Part shown: positions 35,977 through 44,628 of the stretch, piece after piece
Position numbering within the stretch: position 1 is the stretch's first letter
How the letters are laid out: each line of letters begins with the position of its first letter
Assembly: GCF_011617705.1 (NCBI RefSeq)
Contig: NZ_CP050154.1
Coordinates: 1,116,001 to 1,180,000, forward strand
Length of the DNA: 64,000 bases
Source of the DNA: Brevibacterium limosum
GTDB taxonomy: Bacteria > Actinomycetota > Actinomycetes > Actinomycetales > Brevibacteriaceae
Direction: 5' to 3'
Notes under the pieces: generated by a model
Databases searched by the model: none
What the model saw: only the letters and a program-made list of their open reading frames with translations
What the model was told of the DNA's origin: nothing
Made by a program: the position numbers and the translations under genes

Positions 35977-37335
35977 ATGAAACACCTGATCACACGCCGG
36001 AGCGCCACATGGGCGGCCATCGGCATGGTCGGAGCACTGGCGCTGTCCGGATGCGGCGGCGCCGGCGGCAGCTCCGCCGGGGACGGGGGCGATGAGGTCA
36101 ACGTCCTCATGGTCAACAACCCGCAGATGCAGGATCTGCAGAAGCTCACCGCCGACCACTTCACCGAAGACACCGGCATCAAAGTCAACTACACCGTGCT
36201 GCCCGAGAACGAGGTGCGGGCGAAGATCGGCCAGGAGTTCGCCGCCCAGGCCGGCAACTACGACGTCGCCTCGATGTCGAACTACGAGATCCCGACGTAT
36301 GCGAACAACAAGTGGCTGACCCCCATGGACGAAGGCGTCGCCGATGCCGAGGGCTTCGACCAGGACGACATCCTCACACCCATGGCCGAATCGATGACCG
36401 TCGACGGCAAGGTCTACGGCGAACCGTTCTACGGTGAGGGCTCGTTCCTCATGTACCGCACCGACATCTTCGACAAAGCCGGTGTGGAGATGCCGGAGAA
36501 GCCGACGTGGGACGAGGTCGCGAAGCTCGCGGCGAAGGTCGACGGCGCCGAGAAGGGCACGAAGGGCATCTGCCTGCGCGGTCTGCCCGGCTGGGGCGAG
36601 ATGTTCGCCCCGCTGACGACGGTGGTCAACACCTTCGGCGGCACCTGGTTCGACGAGGACTGGAACGCCCAGGTCGATTCGAAGGAGTTCAAGGAAGCGA
36701 CGAACTTCTACGTCGACCTCATCAAGGACCATGGTGAGTCCGGTGCCCCGCAGGCCGGGTACACCGAATGCCTGACGAACCTGCAGCAGGGCAAGGTCGC
36801 CATGTGGTACGACTCGACCGCGGCCACCGGCACCCTCGAAGCCGACGATTCCCCGGTCAAGGGCAAGATCGGCTATGTCGCCGCCCCGGTCAAAGAGACG
36901 GACTCGAGCTCATGGCTCTACACCTGGGCGTGGGGCATCCAGGCCGCCGGCAAGAACCAGGACGCGGCGAAGAAGTTCGTCGCCTGGGCCTCGTCGAAGG
37001 ACTACGAGGAGACCGTCGCCGAGGAGCTCGGCTGGCAGCATGTGCCCGCGGGCAAGCGGACCTCGACGTATGAGAATCCCGACTACCAGAAGGCCGCCGA
37101 ACCCTTCTTCAAGCAGACCGAGGACGCCATCAACTCGGCCGATCCCGAGAATCCCGGAGTCCAGCCGCGCCCGACGCTCGGCGTGCAGTTCGTGACGATC
37201 CCCGAATTCGCGGATCTCGCCACGGGCATCTCCGAAGACGTCAGCTCCGCCATCGCCGGACGCACGACCGTCGACAACGCCCTGGAGAAGGGGCAGAAGG
37301 AAGCCGAGAAGGTCGGAGACAAGTACAGGAAGTGA
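35977..37335 (+). CDS. Polyol ABC transporter substrate-binding lipoprotein
   Basis: 452 aa. The signal peptide with lipobox LALSGC (Cys26) makes it a membrane-tethered binding protein. Family 1 features include VNVLMVNNPQMQDLQKLTAD, ASMSNYEIPTYANNKWLTPM, LPGWGEMFAPLTTVVNTFGG and GKVAMWYDSTAATG, resembling mannitol/sorbitol-type binding proteins. The ATG at 35977 follows GGAAGG; earlier in-frame codons would precede the signal peptide. It is first in the binding protein-permease-permease-dehydrogenase operon, with a promoter overlapped by the operator palindrome. Confidence 0.93.
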   Translation: MKHLITRRSATWAAIGMVGALALSGCGGAGGSSAGDGGDEVNVLMVNNPQMQDLQKLTADHFTEDTGIKVNYTVLPENEVRAKIGQEFAAQAGNYDVASMSNYEIPTYANNKWLTPMDEGVADAEGFDQDDILTPMAESMTVDGKVYGEPFYGEGSFLMYRTDIFDKAGVEMPEKPTWDEVAKLAAKVDGAEKGTKGICLRGLPGWGEMFAPLTTVVNTFGGTWFDEDWNAQVDSKEFKEATNFYVDLIKDHGESGAPQAGYTECLTNLQQGKVAMWYDSTAATGTLEADDSPVKGKIGYVAAPVKETDSSSWLYTWAWGIQAAGKNQDAAKKFVAWASSKDYEETVAEELGWQHVPAGKRTSTYENPDYQKAAEPFFKQTEDAINSADPENPGVQPRPTLGVQFVTIPEFADLATGISEDVSSAIAGRTTVDNALEKGQKEAEKVGDKYRK

Positions 37336-37448
37336 CCGAACAGCCGCGGGGCGGGCCGTGACTGCCCGCCCCGCAGCCGACCGGGCCCGCTTGCCCGGTC
37401 GGCACCCGCCACCCGAACGCACCAGCCCCCTGACAAAGGATGTTCGAA

Positions 37449-38381
37449 GTGTCAGCACCAGCCGCCGAGCGTGCATCGCAGCCGATCACGCCGCCCAGAC
37501 CTCGTGCCAAGGACCGATGGCTCAAACGCGCGCCCATGCTGCCTGCGCTCATCTTCGTCATCATCGTCACCCAGATCCCGTTCGCGATCACGATCATCAT
37601 CTCGTTCATGAACTGGAACGCCGCCTACCCGGATGACATCAGCTTCGGCACTGTGCAGAACTATGTCACCGTGTTCACCGATGCGAACCTGCTGCGGGCC
37701 GTCTTCGTCACCGTCGGCCTCACCGTCGGGGTGGTGCTCGTCTCGGCGCTGCTGGGACTGGGCATCGCCCTGCTGCTCGACCGGAAGTTCATCGGCCGCG
37801 GATTCGTCCGCACCCTGATGATCACCCCGTTCCTCGTCGTTCCCGTGGCCGCGGCGCTGCTGTTCAAGCACGCGATCTTCAACCCCTCCTACGGGTTGCT
37901 GGGTGGACTGCTGACCGTCGTCTTCGGTGAGTCCGCCCCACAGCCGGACCTCATGACCTCCTCACCGCTGCTGGGCATCGGGCTCGTCCTCGTCTGGCAG
38001 TGGACGCCGTTCATGATGCTCATCATGCTCGCCGGCCTCCAGTCGCGACCCATGGACGTCTACGAGGCGGCTCTCGTCGACGGGGCCGGTCCCTGGCAGA
38101 CGTTCCGCTTCATCACCCTGCCCCACCTGCGCCGCTACATCGAACTTGCCGCACTGCTGGGCACGATCTACATCGTGCAGAACTTCGACATGGTCTTCAC
38201 CATGACCTCCGGCGGACTCGGCACAGCCAACCTGCCCTACGTCATCTACCAGGAGTTCTTCGTCGCTCAGGACTACGGAGTCTCCTCCGCCGTCGGCGTC
38301 ATCGTCGTCGCAGCCTCTCTGATCATCGCGACTTTCGCCCTGCGCACCGCATCCACACTGCTCAAGGAGGAGAACTCATGA
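37449..38381 (+). CDS. Polyol ABC transporter permease 1 (MalF type)
   Basis: 310 aa with six predicted transmembrane helices. The cytoplasmic EAA loop reads EAALVDGAGPWQTFRFITLP, which docks with the ATPase. GTG at 37449 is chosen as start because AAAGGA lies 8 nt upstream; the ATG at 37440 overlaps that ribosome site. It ends in an ATGA overlap with the second permease. Confidence 0.92.
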   Translation: MSAPAAERASQPITPPRPRAKDRWLKRAPMLPALIFVIIVTQIPFAITIIISFMNWNAAYPDDISFGTVQNYVTVFTDANLLRAVFVTVGLTVGVVLVSALLGLGIALLLDRKFIGRGFVRTLMITPFLVVPVAAALLFKHAIFNPSYGLLGGLLTVVFGESAPQPDLMTSSPLLGIGLVLVWQWTPFMMLIMLAGLQSRPMDVYEAALVDGAGPWQTFRFITLPHLRRYIELAALLGTIYIVQNFDMVFTMTSGGLGTANLPYVIYQEFFVAQDYGVSSAVGVIVVAASLIIATFALRTASTLLKEENS

Positions 38382-39331
38382 GCACCTCCGATCTGACCGT
38401 GGGCACACGCCCCGAACCCGGGGTGACGCCCACCCCGACCGAACCCGGCGGACCGGGCTCGGCCGAGCCGCCTCGGCGGAAGGCGAACGCACCGAGGCGG
38501 CCCGGCCAGGGCCGGGTGGGAAAGGTCCTGCTCGGCCTCCTGGCCTGGTTCGTCGGGCTGCTCTTCGTCTCACCGCTGCTGTGGATGCTGCTGACCAGCC
38601 TCCACGCCGAGACCGACGCCTCGACGAACCCGCCGAGCTTCTTCGCACCGCTCACCCTCGACTCGTACGTGAACTTCTTCGGCGGCGGCAACGGCGCGAA
38701 TCCGTGGCCGTTCCTCATCAACTCCGCCGTCGCCGCGGTCGTCTCGACGCTCATCGTCCTCGTCCTGTCGACGATGGCCGCGTACTCGCTGGCCATCCGC
38801 CGCATCGAACGCTGGTCGGACGTGCTCTTCTTCCTGCTGTCGACGAAGATGCTGCCGATGGTCGCAGGCCTCCTGCCCGTCTACCTCGTCGCGAAGTCGA
38901 CAGGAATCCTCGACACCTGGCTGCTGCTCATCATCATCTATTCGGCGATGAATATGCCGATCGCGGTGTGGATGATGCGCTCCTTCCTCGCCGAGGTGCC
39001 CATCGAAGTCCTCGAGGCAGCCGAACTCGACGGTGCCCGGCTGCCGCGCGTGTTCGTCCAGATCCTGCTGCCGCTGACCGCCCCCGGACTGGCCGCGACC
39101 GCCCTGATCTGCTTCATCTTCTCGTGGAACGAACTCCTCTTCGCCACCGTGCTCACCTCCACGGCCGCGTCGACGGCACCCGTGTTCCTCACGAGCTTCG
39201 TCACCTCCCAGGGGCTGTTCCTGTCGCAGGTGTGCGCAGCATCGCTCATCATCTCCGTGCCCGTGCTCGTGGCCGGAATCGCCGCTCAGGACAAACTCGT
39301 CCAGGGCCTGTCCATGGGAGCCGTCAAATGA
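38378..39331 (+). CDS. Polyol ABC transporter permease 2 (MalG type)
   Basis: 317 aa. A Pro/Arg-rich cytoplasmic N-terminus of about 45 residues precedes six helices; the EAA loop is EAAELDGARLPRVFVQILLP. Strong AGGAGG upstream lies inside the previous gene, and ATGA overlaps both neighbours. With permease 1 it forms the channel of the polyol importer, and the ATPase is encoded at 32151-33248. Confidence 0.92.
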   Translation: MSTSDLTVGTRPEPGVTPTPTEPGGPGSAEPPRRKANAPRRPGQGRVGKVLLGLLAWFVGLLFVSPLLWMLLTSLHAETDASTNPPSFFAPLTLDSYVNFFGGGNGANPWPFLINSAVAAVVSTLIVLVLSTMAAYSLAIRRIERWSDVLFFLLSTKMLPMVAGLLPVYLVAKSTGILDTWLLLIIIYSAMNMPIAVWMMRSFLAEVPIEVLEAAELDGARLPRVFVQILLPLTAPGLAATALICFIFSWNELLFATVLTSTAASTAPVFLTSFVTSQGLFLSQVCAASLIISVPVLVAGIAAQDKLVQGLSMGAVK

Positions 39332-40842
39332 CCGCACCGACGACCGCGCTTTCCCTCAACACCCGGAACCTCGCCGAGGTGGCCGACCACGGCATCGCCG
39401 TCCCCACCTATGATCGGTCGGCCGTCCGCCCGGGCATCGTCCACTTCGGAGTCGGCGGATTCCACCGCGCGCACATGGCCATGGTCCTCGATGACCTCAT
39501 GCAGGCAGGACTCGCCACCGACTGGGGCATCGTCGGAGTCGGAGTGCTGCCCCACGACGTCGCCATGCGCGACGCCCTGGCCGACCAGGACCACCTGTAC
39601 ACGCTGACCCTCAAACATGCCGATGGGGCGAAGGAACGCCGGGTGATCGGATCGATCATCGACTACCGGTTCGGCCCCGACGACCCGGCCGGGCTGCTCG
39701 AGCTGCTCACCGACCCGACGATCCGCATCGTCTCGCTCACCGTCACCGAGGGAGGATACAACGTCAACCCCGTCACCGGGGAGTTCATCGCCGAAGACCC
39801 GACGATCGTCGCCGACGTCGAGGCGCTGCGGGCGGGAGAGCTGCCGGCCACGGTCTTCGGCTACATCGTCTCCGCGCTGCGGGCGCGTCGGGACGCCGGT
39901 CTCGACCCCTTCACCGTGCAGTCGTGTGACAACATCTCCGAGAACGGCGCGGTCGCGGCGAAGATGTTCTCCGCCTTCGCCCGCCTCGTCGACGTCGGAC
40001 TCGCCGACTGGGTCGGTGAGAACGTCGCGTTCCCGAACTCGATGGTCGACCGCATCACTCCGGCCACGACCGACGGCGACCGGGCGGATCTGCTTGCCGA
40101 CACCGGAGTGACCGACGCCTGGCCGGTGGTCGCGGAGCCCTTCTTCCAATGGGTGCTCGAGGACGATTTCACGTCCGGCCGTCCGCCCTATGAGCAGGCT
40201 CGAGTGCAGGTCGTGGCCGATGTGCAGCCTTATGAGCATATGAAGCTGCGGCTGCTCAACTCCGGTCATCAGGGGCTTGCGTACTTCGGTCTCCTCGGCG
40301 GATCCATCTTCGCCCATGAGGCGATGGCGAACCCGGACATCCCTGTCTACCTGCGCCGATACATGGACGAAGAGGGCACACCGAGTCTGTCGCCGCTGCC
40401 CGGAATCGACGTCGAGGCGTACAAGGATTCGCTCATCGAACGGTTCAGCAATCCGGAGATCCGCGACACCCTCGCTCGCCTCGGTGCCGAATCCTCCGAT
40501 CGGATCCCCAAATGGCTGCTGCCGGTCGTCATGGACAACCTCGCGTCCGGTCATCCCATCGAGGTGGCCGCGGCGATCTGTGCCTCCTGGGCCCGCTATG
40601 CCGAAGGGCACGACGAAACCGGCGGACGGTTCACCATCGTCGACCGCTATGCCGAACGGCTGCAGGAGGTCGCAGGGGCACAGGCAGAGGACCCGCTGGC
40701 CTTCGTCCGGCAGGAGCAGTTCTTCGGCGGGTTGGCCGAGGAGCCGCGCTTCACCGCACCGTACCTCGCCGCACTGACATCGCTGCACGAACGCGGAGCA
40801 AAGGAGACCGTCCGCCGCCTCGCCGCGCACGAACCACTCTGA
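39328..40842 (+). CDS. Mannitol/D-arabinitol dehydrogenase family protein
   Basis: 504 aa long-chain polyol dehydrogenase, NAD(P)-dependent. GIVHFGVGGFHRAHMAMVLD is the nucleotide-binding start, and VTEGGYNVNPVTGE and TVQSCDNISENGAV follow. KLRLLNSGHQGLAYFG carries the catalytic Lys306, Asn311 and His314, corresponding to the Lys/Asn/His triad of mannitol 2-dehydrogenase. The family oxidises mannitol to fructose, D-arabinitol to xylulose or sorbitol; the accompanying xylulokinase favours D-arabinitol, which is inference. Last gene of the rightward operon, coupled by ATGA to permease 2. Confidence 0.92.
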   Translation: MTAPTTALSLNTRNLAEVADHGIAVPTYDRSAVRPGIVHFGVGGFHRAHMAMVLDDLMQAGLATDWGIVGVGVLPHDVAMRDALADQDHLYTLTLKHADGAKERRVIGSIIDYRFGPDDPAGLLELLTDPTIRIVSLTVTEGGYNVNPVTGEFIAEDPTIVADVEALRAGELPATVFGYIVSALRARRDAGLDPFTVQSCDNISENGAVAAKMFSAFARLVDVGLADWVGENVAFPNSMVDRITPATTDGDRADLLADTGVTDAWPVVAEPFFQWVLEDDFTSGRPPYEQARVQVVADVQPYEHMKLRLLNSGHQGLAYFGLLGGSIFAHEAMANPDIPVYLRRYMDEEGTPSLSPLPGIDVEAYKDSLIERFSNPEIRDTLARLGAESSDRIPKWLLPVVMDNLASGHPIEVAAAICASWARYAEGHDETGGRFTIVDRYAERLQEVAGAQAEDPLAFVRQEQFFGGLAEEPRFTAPYLAALTSLHERGAKETVRRLAAHEPL

Positions 40843-40910
40843 CGGACACAGCGCCGTCGGGTGGCCGGTTCGGAGCCGAGTCCGACGGGCGCCGGGCCAG
40901 GTTCAGCGTC

Positions 40911-40916
40911 TAGCAT
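40911..40916 (+). promoter_or_regulatory. -10 hexamer for the GH3 lipoprotein gene
   Basis: TAGCAT followed by 6 nt and the ATG at 40923. GGAGG lies within those 6 nt, too close to act as a normal ribosome site, so a leaderless mRNA is more likely. Confidence 0.45.
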
Positions 40917-40922
40917 GGAGGC

Positions 40923-42554
40923 ATGTTGCGTTCTCGCCTGAGCCTCCTGGCCCTGACCACGACACTTGCGCTCGTCGGCTGTTCCGGCGGTGCGGCGGAC
41001 CCCGAATCGACCTCGGGCGAACAGAGACCCGGTACGGAATCAGAGTCACAGGCGCAGACTCGGACCGAAGCCGAACCCGCTGTGGACGACCCCGCTGACG
41101 CCGATCCGGCAGATTTCACGGACGAGGCCGCGGACATCGTCGCAGGCTTCTCCGACGAAGAGCTCGGCGGGTCCCTCATCATCGGCACCTGGGAAGGCAC
41201 GGACACGCAGACCCCGGTGGACATGGTCAAGCAGAACCACCTCGGCGGGGTCATCGTCATGGGTTACAACCTGTCGGAGAATCCGACGAAGGATCAGGTC
41301 ACGAAACTGACTGGTCAGATCTCCGGGGCCCGGACGAAAGGCCAGCCGGTGTCGATCGGCGTCGACCAGGAAGGCGGGCCGGTGTCTCGGCTGAGTTCGG
41401 CCGCGCTGCCGTTCCCGCCGCTCATGGGCTTGGCTGCGACCGACGATTCCGACCTCATCACCGACGCCACGACCGTGCAGGGGCAGAACCTCACGGATCT
41501 GGGCTTCACCATCGACTTCGCCCCGGACTCCGACGTCACGGTCGGGCCGAAGGACAAGGCGATCAACGTCCGCTCGGGCGGCACCGACCATGAGGACGTC
41601 GCCGAGGTCGTCGCCGACGCCGTCGAAGGCTACCGCTCCGGTGGGGTGGCGAGCTCGGCGAAGCACTTCCCGGGACACGGCCGCCTCGGAGTCGATTCGC
41701 ACGAGAGCCTGCCGGTGTCAGAGAAGTCGATCGAGGAGATGGAGGACTCGGACCTTCTGCCGTTCAAATCCGCGGTCAAGGCCGGGGTGCCGATGGTGAT
41801 GATGGGCCATATCGGGCTGCCCGATGCGAAGACGACGCCCGCGACGCTGAATGAGAAGGCGTATTCGGCGCTGCGTGAGACCCTCGACTATGACGGCGTC
41901 ATCGCCACGGATGCGCTGAACATGAAAGCCGTGCCGCAGAACCTGAACGGCGGAGAGACCGTCAAGGCGCTCGCCGCCGGAGCCGATATCGCGCTCATGC
42001 CCCCGGATTCCGGTGCGGCACAGAAGGCGATCGTCAAGGCGATGGGGGACGGGACGCTGAAGAAGAAGGACCTCGTCGAGAAGTCCGAGCGCGTCGTCGC
42101 CGCGCAGCTGGCCACCGCCGAGGCGCAGAAGAGCGTGCAGGCCGGTGACTCGGACGCCAAGGATCCGAAGAAGGTCCTCACGAAGGTCGCTGACAAGTCC
42201 CTCACCGTGCTCAAGGGCAAATGCTCCTTCGCGGGCACGGACTCGATCTCGATCGTCGGCGGCAGTGACAAGGAGAAGGCGGCGCTGAAGCAAGCGGCCG
42301 AAGCCGAGGACCTCACCGTCGGATCCGGCGGAACCTCCGTGAGCCTGAGCCCGTCGACCTCCGCCGAGGTGGCTGTGGGCACCGCTGCTCCGTGGACGAT
42401 GCGCAGCACCTCGGCGGAATCCGCGGTGACCGCGTATGATTCGAACCCCTACGCGCTGCGAGCCGTGGCGAAGTGGTTGAAGGGCGACCTCGAAGCGTCC
42501 GGGCAGTTGCCTGCCGAATACGACGGCAGCGACAAAGCTCCCGACTGCGGGTGA
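40923..42554 (+). CDS. Glycoside hydrolase family 3 lipoprotein (beta-N-acetylhexosaminidase, NagZ-like)
   Basis: 543 aa. Lipobox ALVGC puts the lipidated Cys at residue 20; a Glu/Thr-rich linker follows. The GH3 barrel shows VSIGVDQEGGPVSRL, the NagZ-type histidine loop KHFPGHG (residues 247-253) and the nucleophile Asp330 in GVIATDALNMKAV. The histidine loop is specific to N-acetylglucosaminidases that trim peptidoglycan fragments for recycling. A C-terminal domain of about 120 residues is less conserved. It is followed by a strong terminator and then a group II intron. Confidence 0.9.
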   Translation: MLRSRLSLLALTTTLALVGCSGGAADPESTSGEQRPGTESESQAQTRTEAEPAVDDPADADPADFTDEAADIVAGFSDEELGGSLIIGTWEGTDTQTPVDMVKQNHLGGVIVMGYNLSENPTKDQVTKLTGQISGARTKGQPVSIGVDQEGGPVSRLSSAALPFPPLMGLAATDDSDLITDATTVQGQNLTDLGFTIDFAPDSDVTVGPKDKAINVRSGGTDHEDVAEVVADAVEGYRSGGVASSAKHFPGHGRLGVDSHESLPVSEKSIEEMEDSDLLPFKSAVKAGVPMVMMGHIGLPDAKTTPATLNEKAYSALRETLDYDGVIATDALNMKAVPQNLNGGETVKALAAGADIALMPPDSGAAQKAIVKAMGDGTLKKKDLVEKSERVVAAQLATAEAQKSVQAGDSDAKDPKKVLTKVADKSLTVLKGKCSFAGTDSISIVGGSDKEKAALKQAAEAEDLTVGSGGTSVSLSPSTSAEVAVGTAAPWTMRSTSAESAVTAYDSNPYALRAVAKWLKGDLEASGQLPAEYDGSDKAPDCG

Positions 42555-42621
42555 TCAGACGGCTGCGATCACGGGTTCCTAGCGGGGCTGTGAACATGGT
42601 CGTGATCGTGCGACGCATATA

Positions 42622-42662
42622 AGAGATCCCCTCGCCGGCACTGTGCCGACGAGGGGATCTCT
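42622..42662 (+). terminator. Terminator hairpin of the GH3 gene, target of the intron
   Basis: A perfect 13-bp stem (AGAGATCCCCTCG at 42622-42634 with 42650-42662) plus an inner CGGCA/TGCCG pair. The hairpin ends exactly where the intron begins; joining the exons would give stem-TGTTCGG. Confidence 0.8.
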
Positions 42663-44607
42663 GTGGTACGCCCAGCATGGGCACTTGCTTGGAGGTGGAA
42701 GTCCTCTGGAGGAGAAGGTGGTTTAACTCCTAGCCGAAGGCAACTGCGTCATCGTGAGGTGGGGTGGGAAGGAAGCCGGAGGCAAATCCCTGCACCGAGG
42801 GACACGAACTGCATATGAGGCATTCCAGCCGGGGTGAGCCAGCCACAGATGGTCAAGCCCGTTCCACCAAGAACGGTTGGGGTGTAAATGCGGCGGGGGC
42901 AGGGGACAGTGAGTGTTCTTATCTGGGGAGGTCTGTCCCAGTGCACCGACCAATTTGTTGGTCGGGGCGGTACGGCCCGTGAGGGTCGTGGCTGATGGGG
43001 CAGAAGTCAGCAGAGGTCGTAGTACCTGCTGGAATCCGCTCCGGTTCCCAGGTGATGGGGTCGGGGCGTGAAGCGCGTGGCAGGGAAGGACTGAACGCTA
43101 AGAATTGACTGATGGATGCGACAGTACTCGTGTCCGTCACGGTGATCGCAGCCAACCCACGAGTTGTGTGGGGCAGAGAGGATGGAGAGACTGGTGCGTC
43201 CGGAACGGCCTTCTCCTGTGCGTAGTGATGGATCGGCGTCTGTGGTTGAAGGAGTCAGGGGTGAGCAGATGAGTCTGTGGGAGAAGGTTTTCTCACGACA
43301 GAATCTGTTGGCCGCTCTGAAACGTGTTGAGGCGAACCGGGGTGCGGCTGGTGTGGACGGTCTTGGAACGCATGAGTTGCGTGGCTGGATCCGTGAGCAT
43401 TGGGCCGATGCTTGGGAGCGTCTTGATGCTGGTGCTTATCGTCCGTTGCCGGTGCGTGAGGTGATGATTCCGAAGCCTGACGGCGGTGAGCGGATGTTGG
43501 GAGTGCCGTCTGTGCTGGATCGGTTGATCCAGCAGGCTATTGCGCAAGTCCTGTCCCCGATTTTCGATGAGGGGTTTGTGCCGGTCTCGTATGGGTTCCG
43601 GTCGGGCAAGAGTGCTCACCAGGCTGTGTCGGTTGCTCGTACAGTGATCGAGCAGGGGTATCGGTGGGTGGTTGAGGTTGATCTGGATGCGTTCTTTGAT
43701 CGGGTCAATCATGACGTGCTCATGGCCAGGGTTGCGCGGAAGGTGGAAGACAAGAAGCTGTTGAGACTGATCCGTGCCTATCTTGAGGCGGGGATCATGT
43801 CAGCAGGTGTTCGTAGAGCAACGTCGGAGGGGACTCCGCAGGGGTCGCCGTTATCGCCGTTGTTATCGAACATCATGCTTGATGACTTCGATCAGGAGTT
43901 CTGGGGTCGGGGGCACCGGTTTGTCCGGTATGCCGATGACATCAGGGTCTTCGTGCGGTCGAAGCGGGCAGCTGAGCGGGTTCTGGAGCAGGCGGTGAAG
44001 GTCCTTGAGGGGCGTTTGCGTCTGCGGGTGAATCGGGGCAAGTCAGTGATCAATCCGGCGAATGTAGCTACTTTGCTGGGGTTTGGTTTCTATTTCACTG
44101 CCCGCGGGGTCAAGGTTCGGGTCGCGGCGAAAGCGTTGAAACGTTTGAAGGCGCGGGTTCGGGTGTTGACGTCGCGGCGGTGGAGTGTGTCGATGGCCTA
44201 TCGGATTACGGTGTTGAATCGGTTCGTTCGGGGTTGGATGGGGTATTTCCGTCTTGCGGAGACTCCTCGGAAGTTTGCTGATCTGGATGAGTGGTTTCGG
44301 CGTCGGATGCGCCAGATTCGTTGGAAGGAATGGAAGCGACCGCGGACTAGGGTGCGTATGTTGCGGTCTCTTGGGGTACGTGCTGATTTGGCGTATCAGT
44401 GGGGGATGAGCAGTCGTGCGTATTGGCGGATCGCTGGGTCGGTTGTCCTTCAAAGGGCCTTGCCCAACTCGTATTGGGAGGGGCAGGGTCTGCTTGTGTT
44501 TCGTCGTGCTTGGGGATTGTTTCAGTGACTTGGCGAACCGCCGGATGCGGGCCCGCATGTCCGGTGGTGTGAGAGGAGGGCCGGGAGACCCGGCCCTCCT
44601 ACTCGAT
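42663..44607 (+). mobile_element. Group II intron (about 1.95 kb, complete)
   Basis: The 5' end GTGGTACGCCCAGCATGGGC follows the terminator stem directly. The RNA part before the ORF holds the AGGTGGAAGTCCTCT-type segment seen in domain I of such introns. Domain V is the hairpin at 44535-44571 (CCGCCGGATGCGGG... paired with ...TCCGGTGG). Domain VI is an 11-bp stem at 44575-44599 with the likely branch A at 44601, ending CTACTCGAT at 44607. It encodes a reverse transcriptase lacking an endonuclease domain. Insertion just after a terminator hairpin is the known habit of group IIC introns. Boundaries are read by eye and may shift by a few bases. Confidence 0.88.
43182..44528 (+). CDS. ltrA: Group II intron reverse transcriptase/maturase
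   Basis: 448 aa. The RT domain begins LAALKRVEANRGAAGVDGLG and contains EVMIPKPDGGERMLGVPSVL, VVEVDLDAFFDRVNHDVLM, GTPQGSPLSPLLSNIMLDDF and the catalytic YADD at residues 250-253, all intact. The maturase (X/GIIM) domain follows: YRITVLNRFVRGWMGYFRLA. There is no HNH endonuclease, so mobility would depend on nascent strands or structured DNA. Codon use (many CGT, GTT, TTG) and lower GC differ from the host genes, in line with transfer. The start is uncertain: ATG 43182, TTG 43164 or ATG 43269. Confidence 0.92.
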   Translation: MERLVRPERPSPVRSDGSASVVEGVRGEQMSLWEKVFSRQNLLAALKRVEANRGAAGVDGLGTHELRGWIREHWADAWERLDAGAYRPLPVREVMIPKPDGGERMLGVPSVLDRLIQQAIAQVLSPIFDEGFVPVSYGFRSGKSAHQAVSVARTVIEQGYRWVVEVDLDAFFDRVNHDVLMARVARKVEDKKLLRLIRAYLEAGIMSAGVRRATSEGTPQGSPLSPLLSNIMLDDFDQEFWGRGHRFVRYADDIRVFVRSKRAAERVLEQAVKVLEGRLRLRVNRGKSVINPANVATLLGFGFYFTARGVKVRVAAKALKRLKARVRVLTSRRWSVSMAYRITVLNRFVRGWMGYFRLAETPRKFADLDEWFRRRMRQIRWKEWKRPRTRVRMLRSLGVRADLAYQWGMSSRAYWRIAGSVVLQRALPNSYWEGQGLLVFRRAWGLFQ

Positions 44608-44628
44608 TGTTCGGTTCCGAGATGGGGC

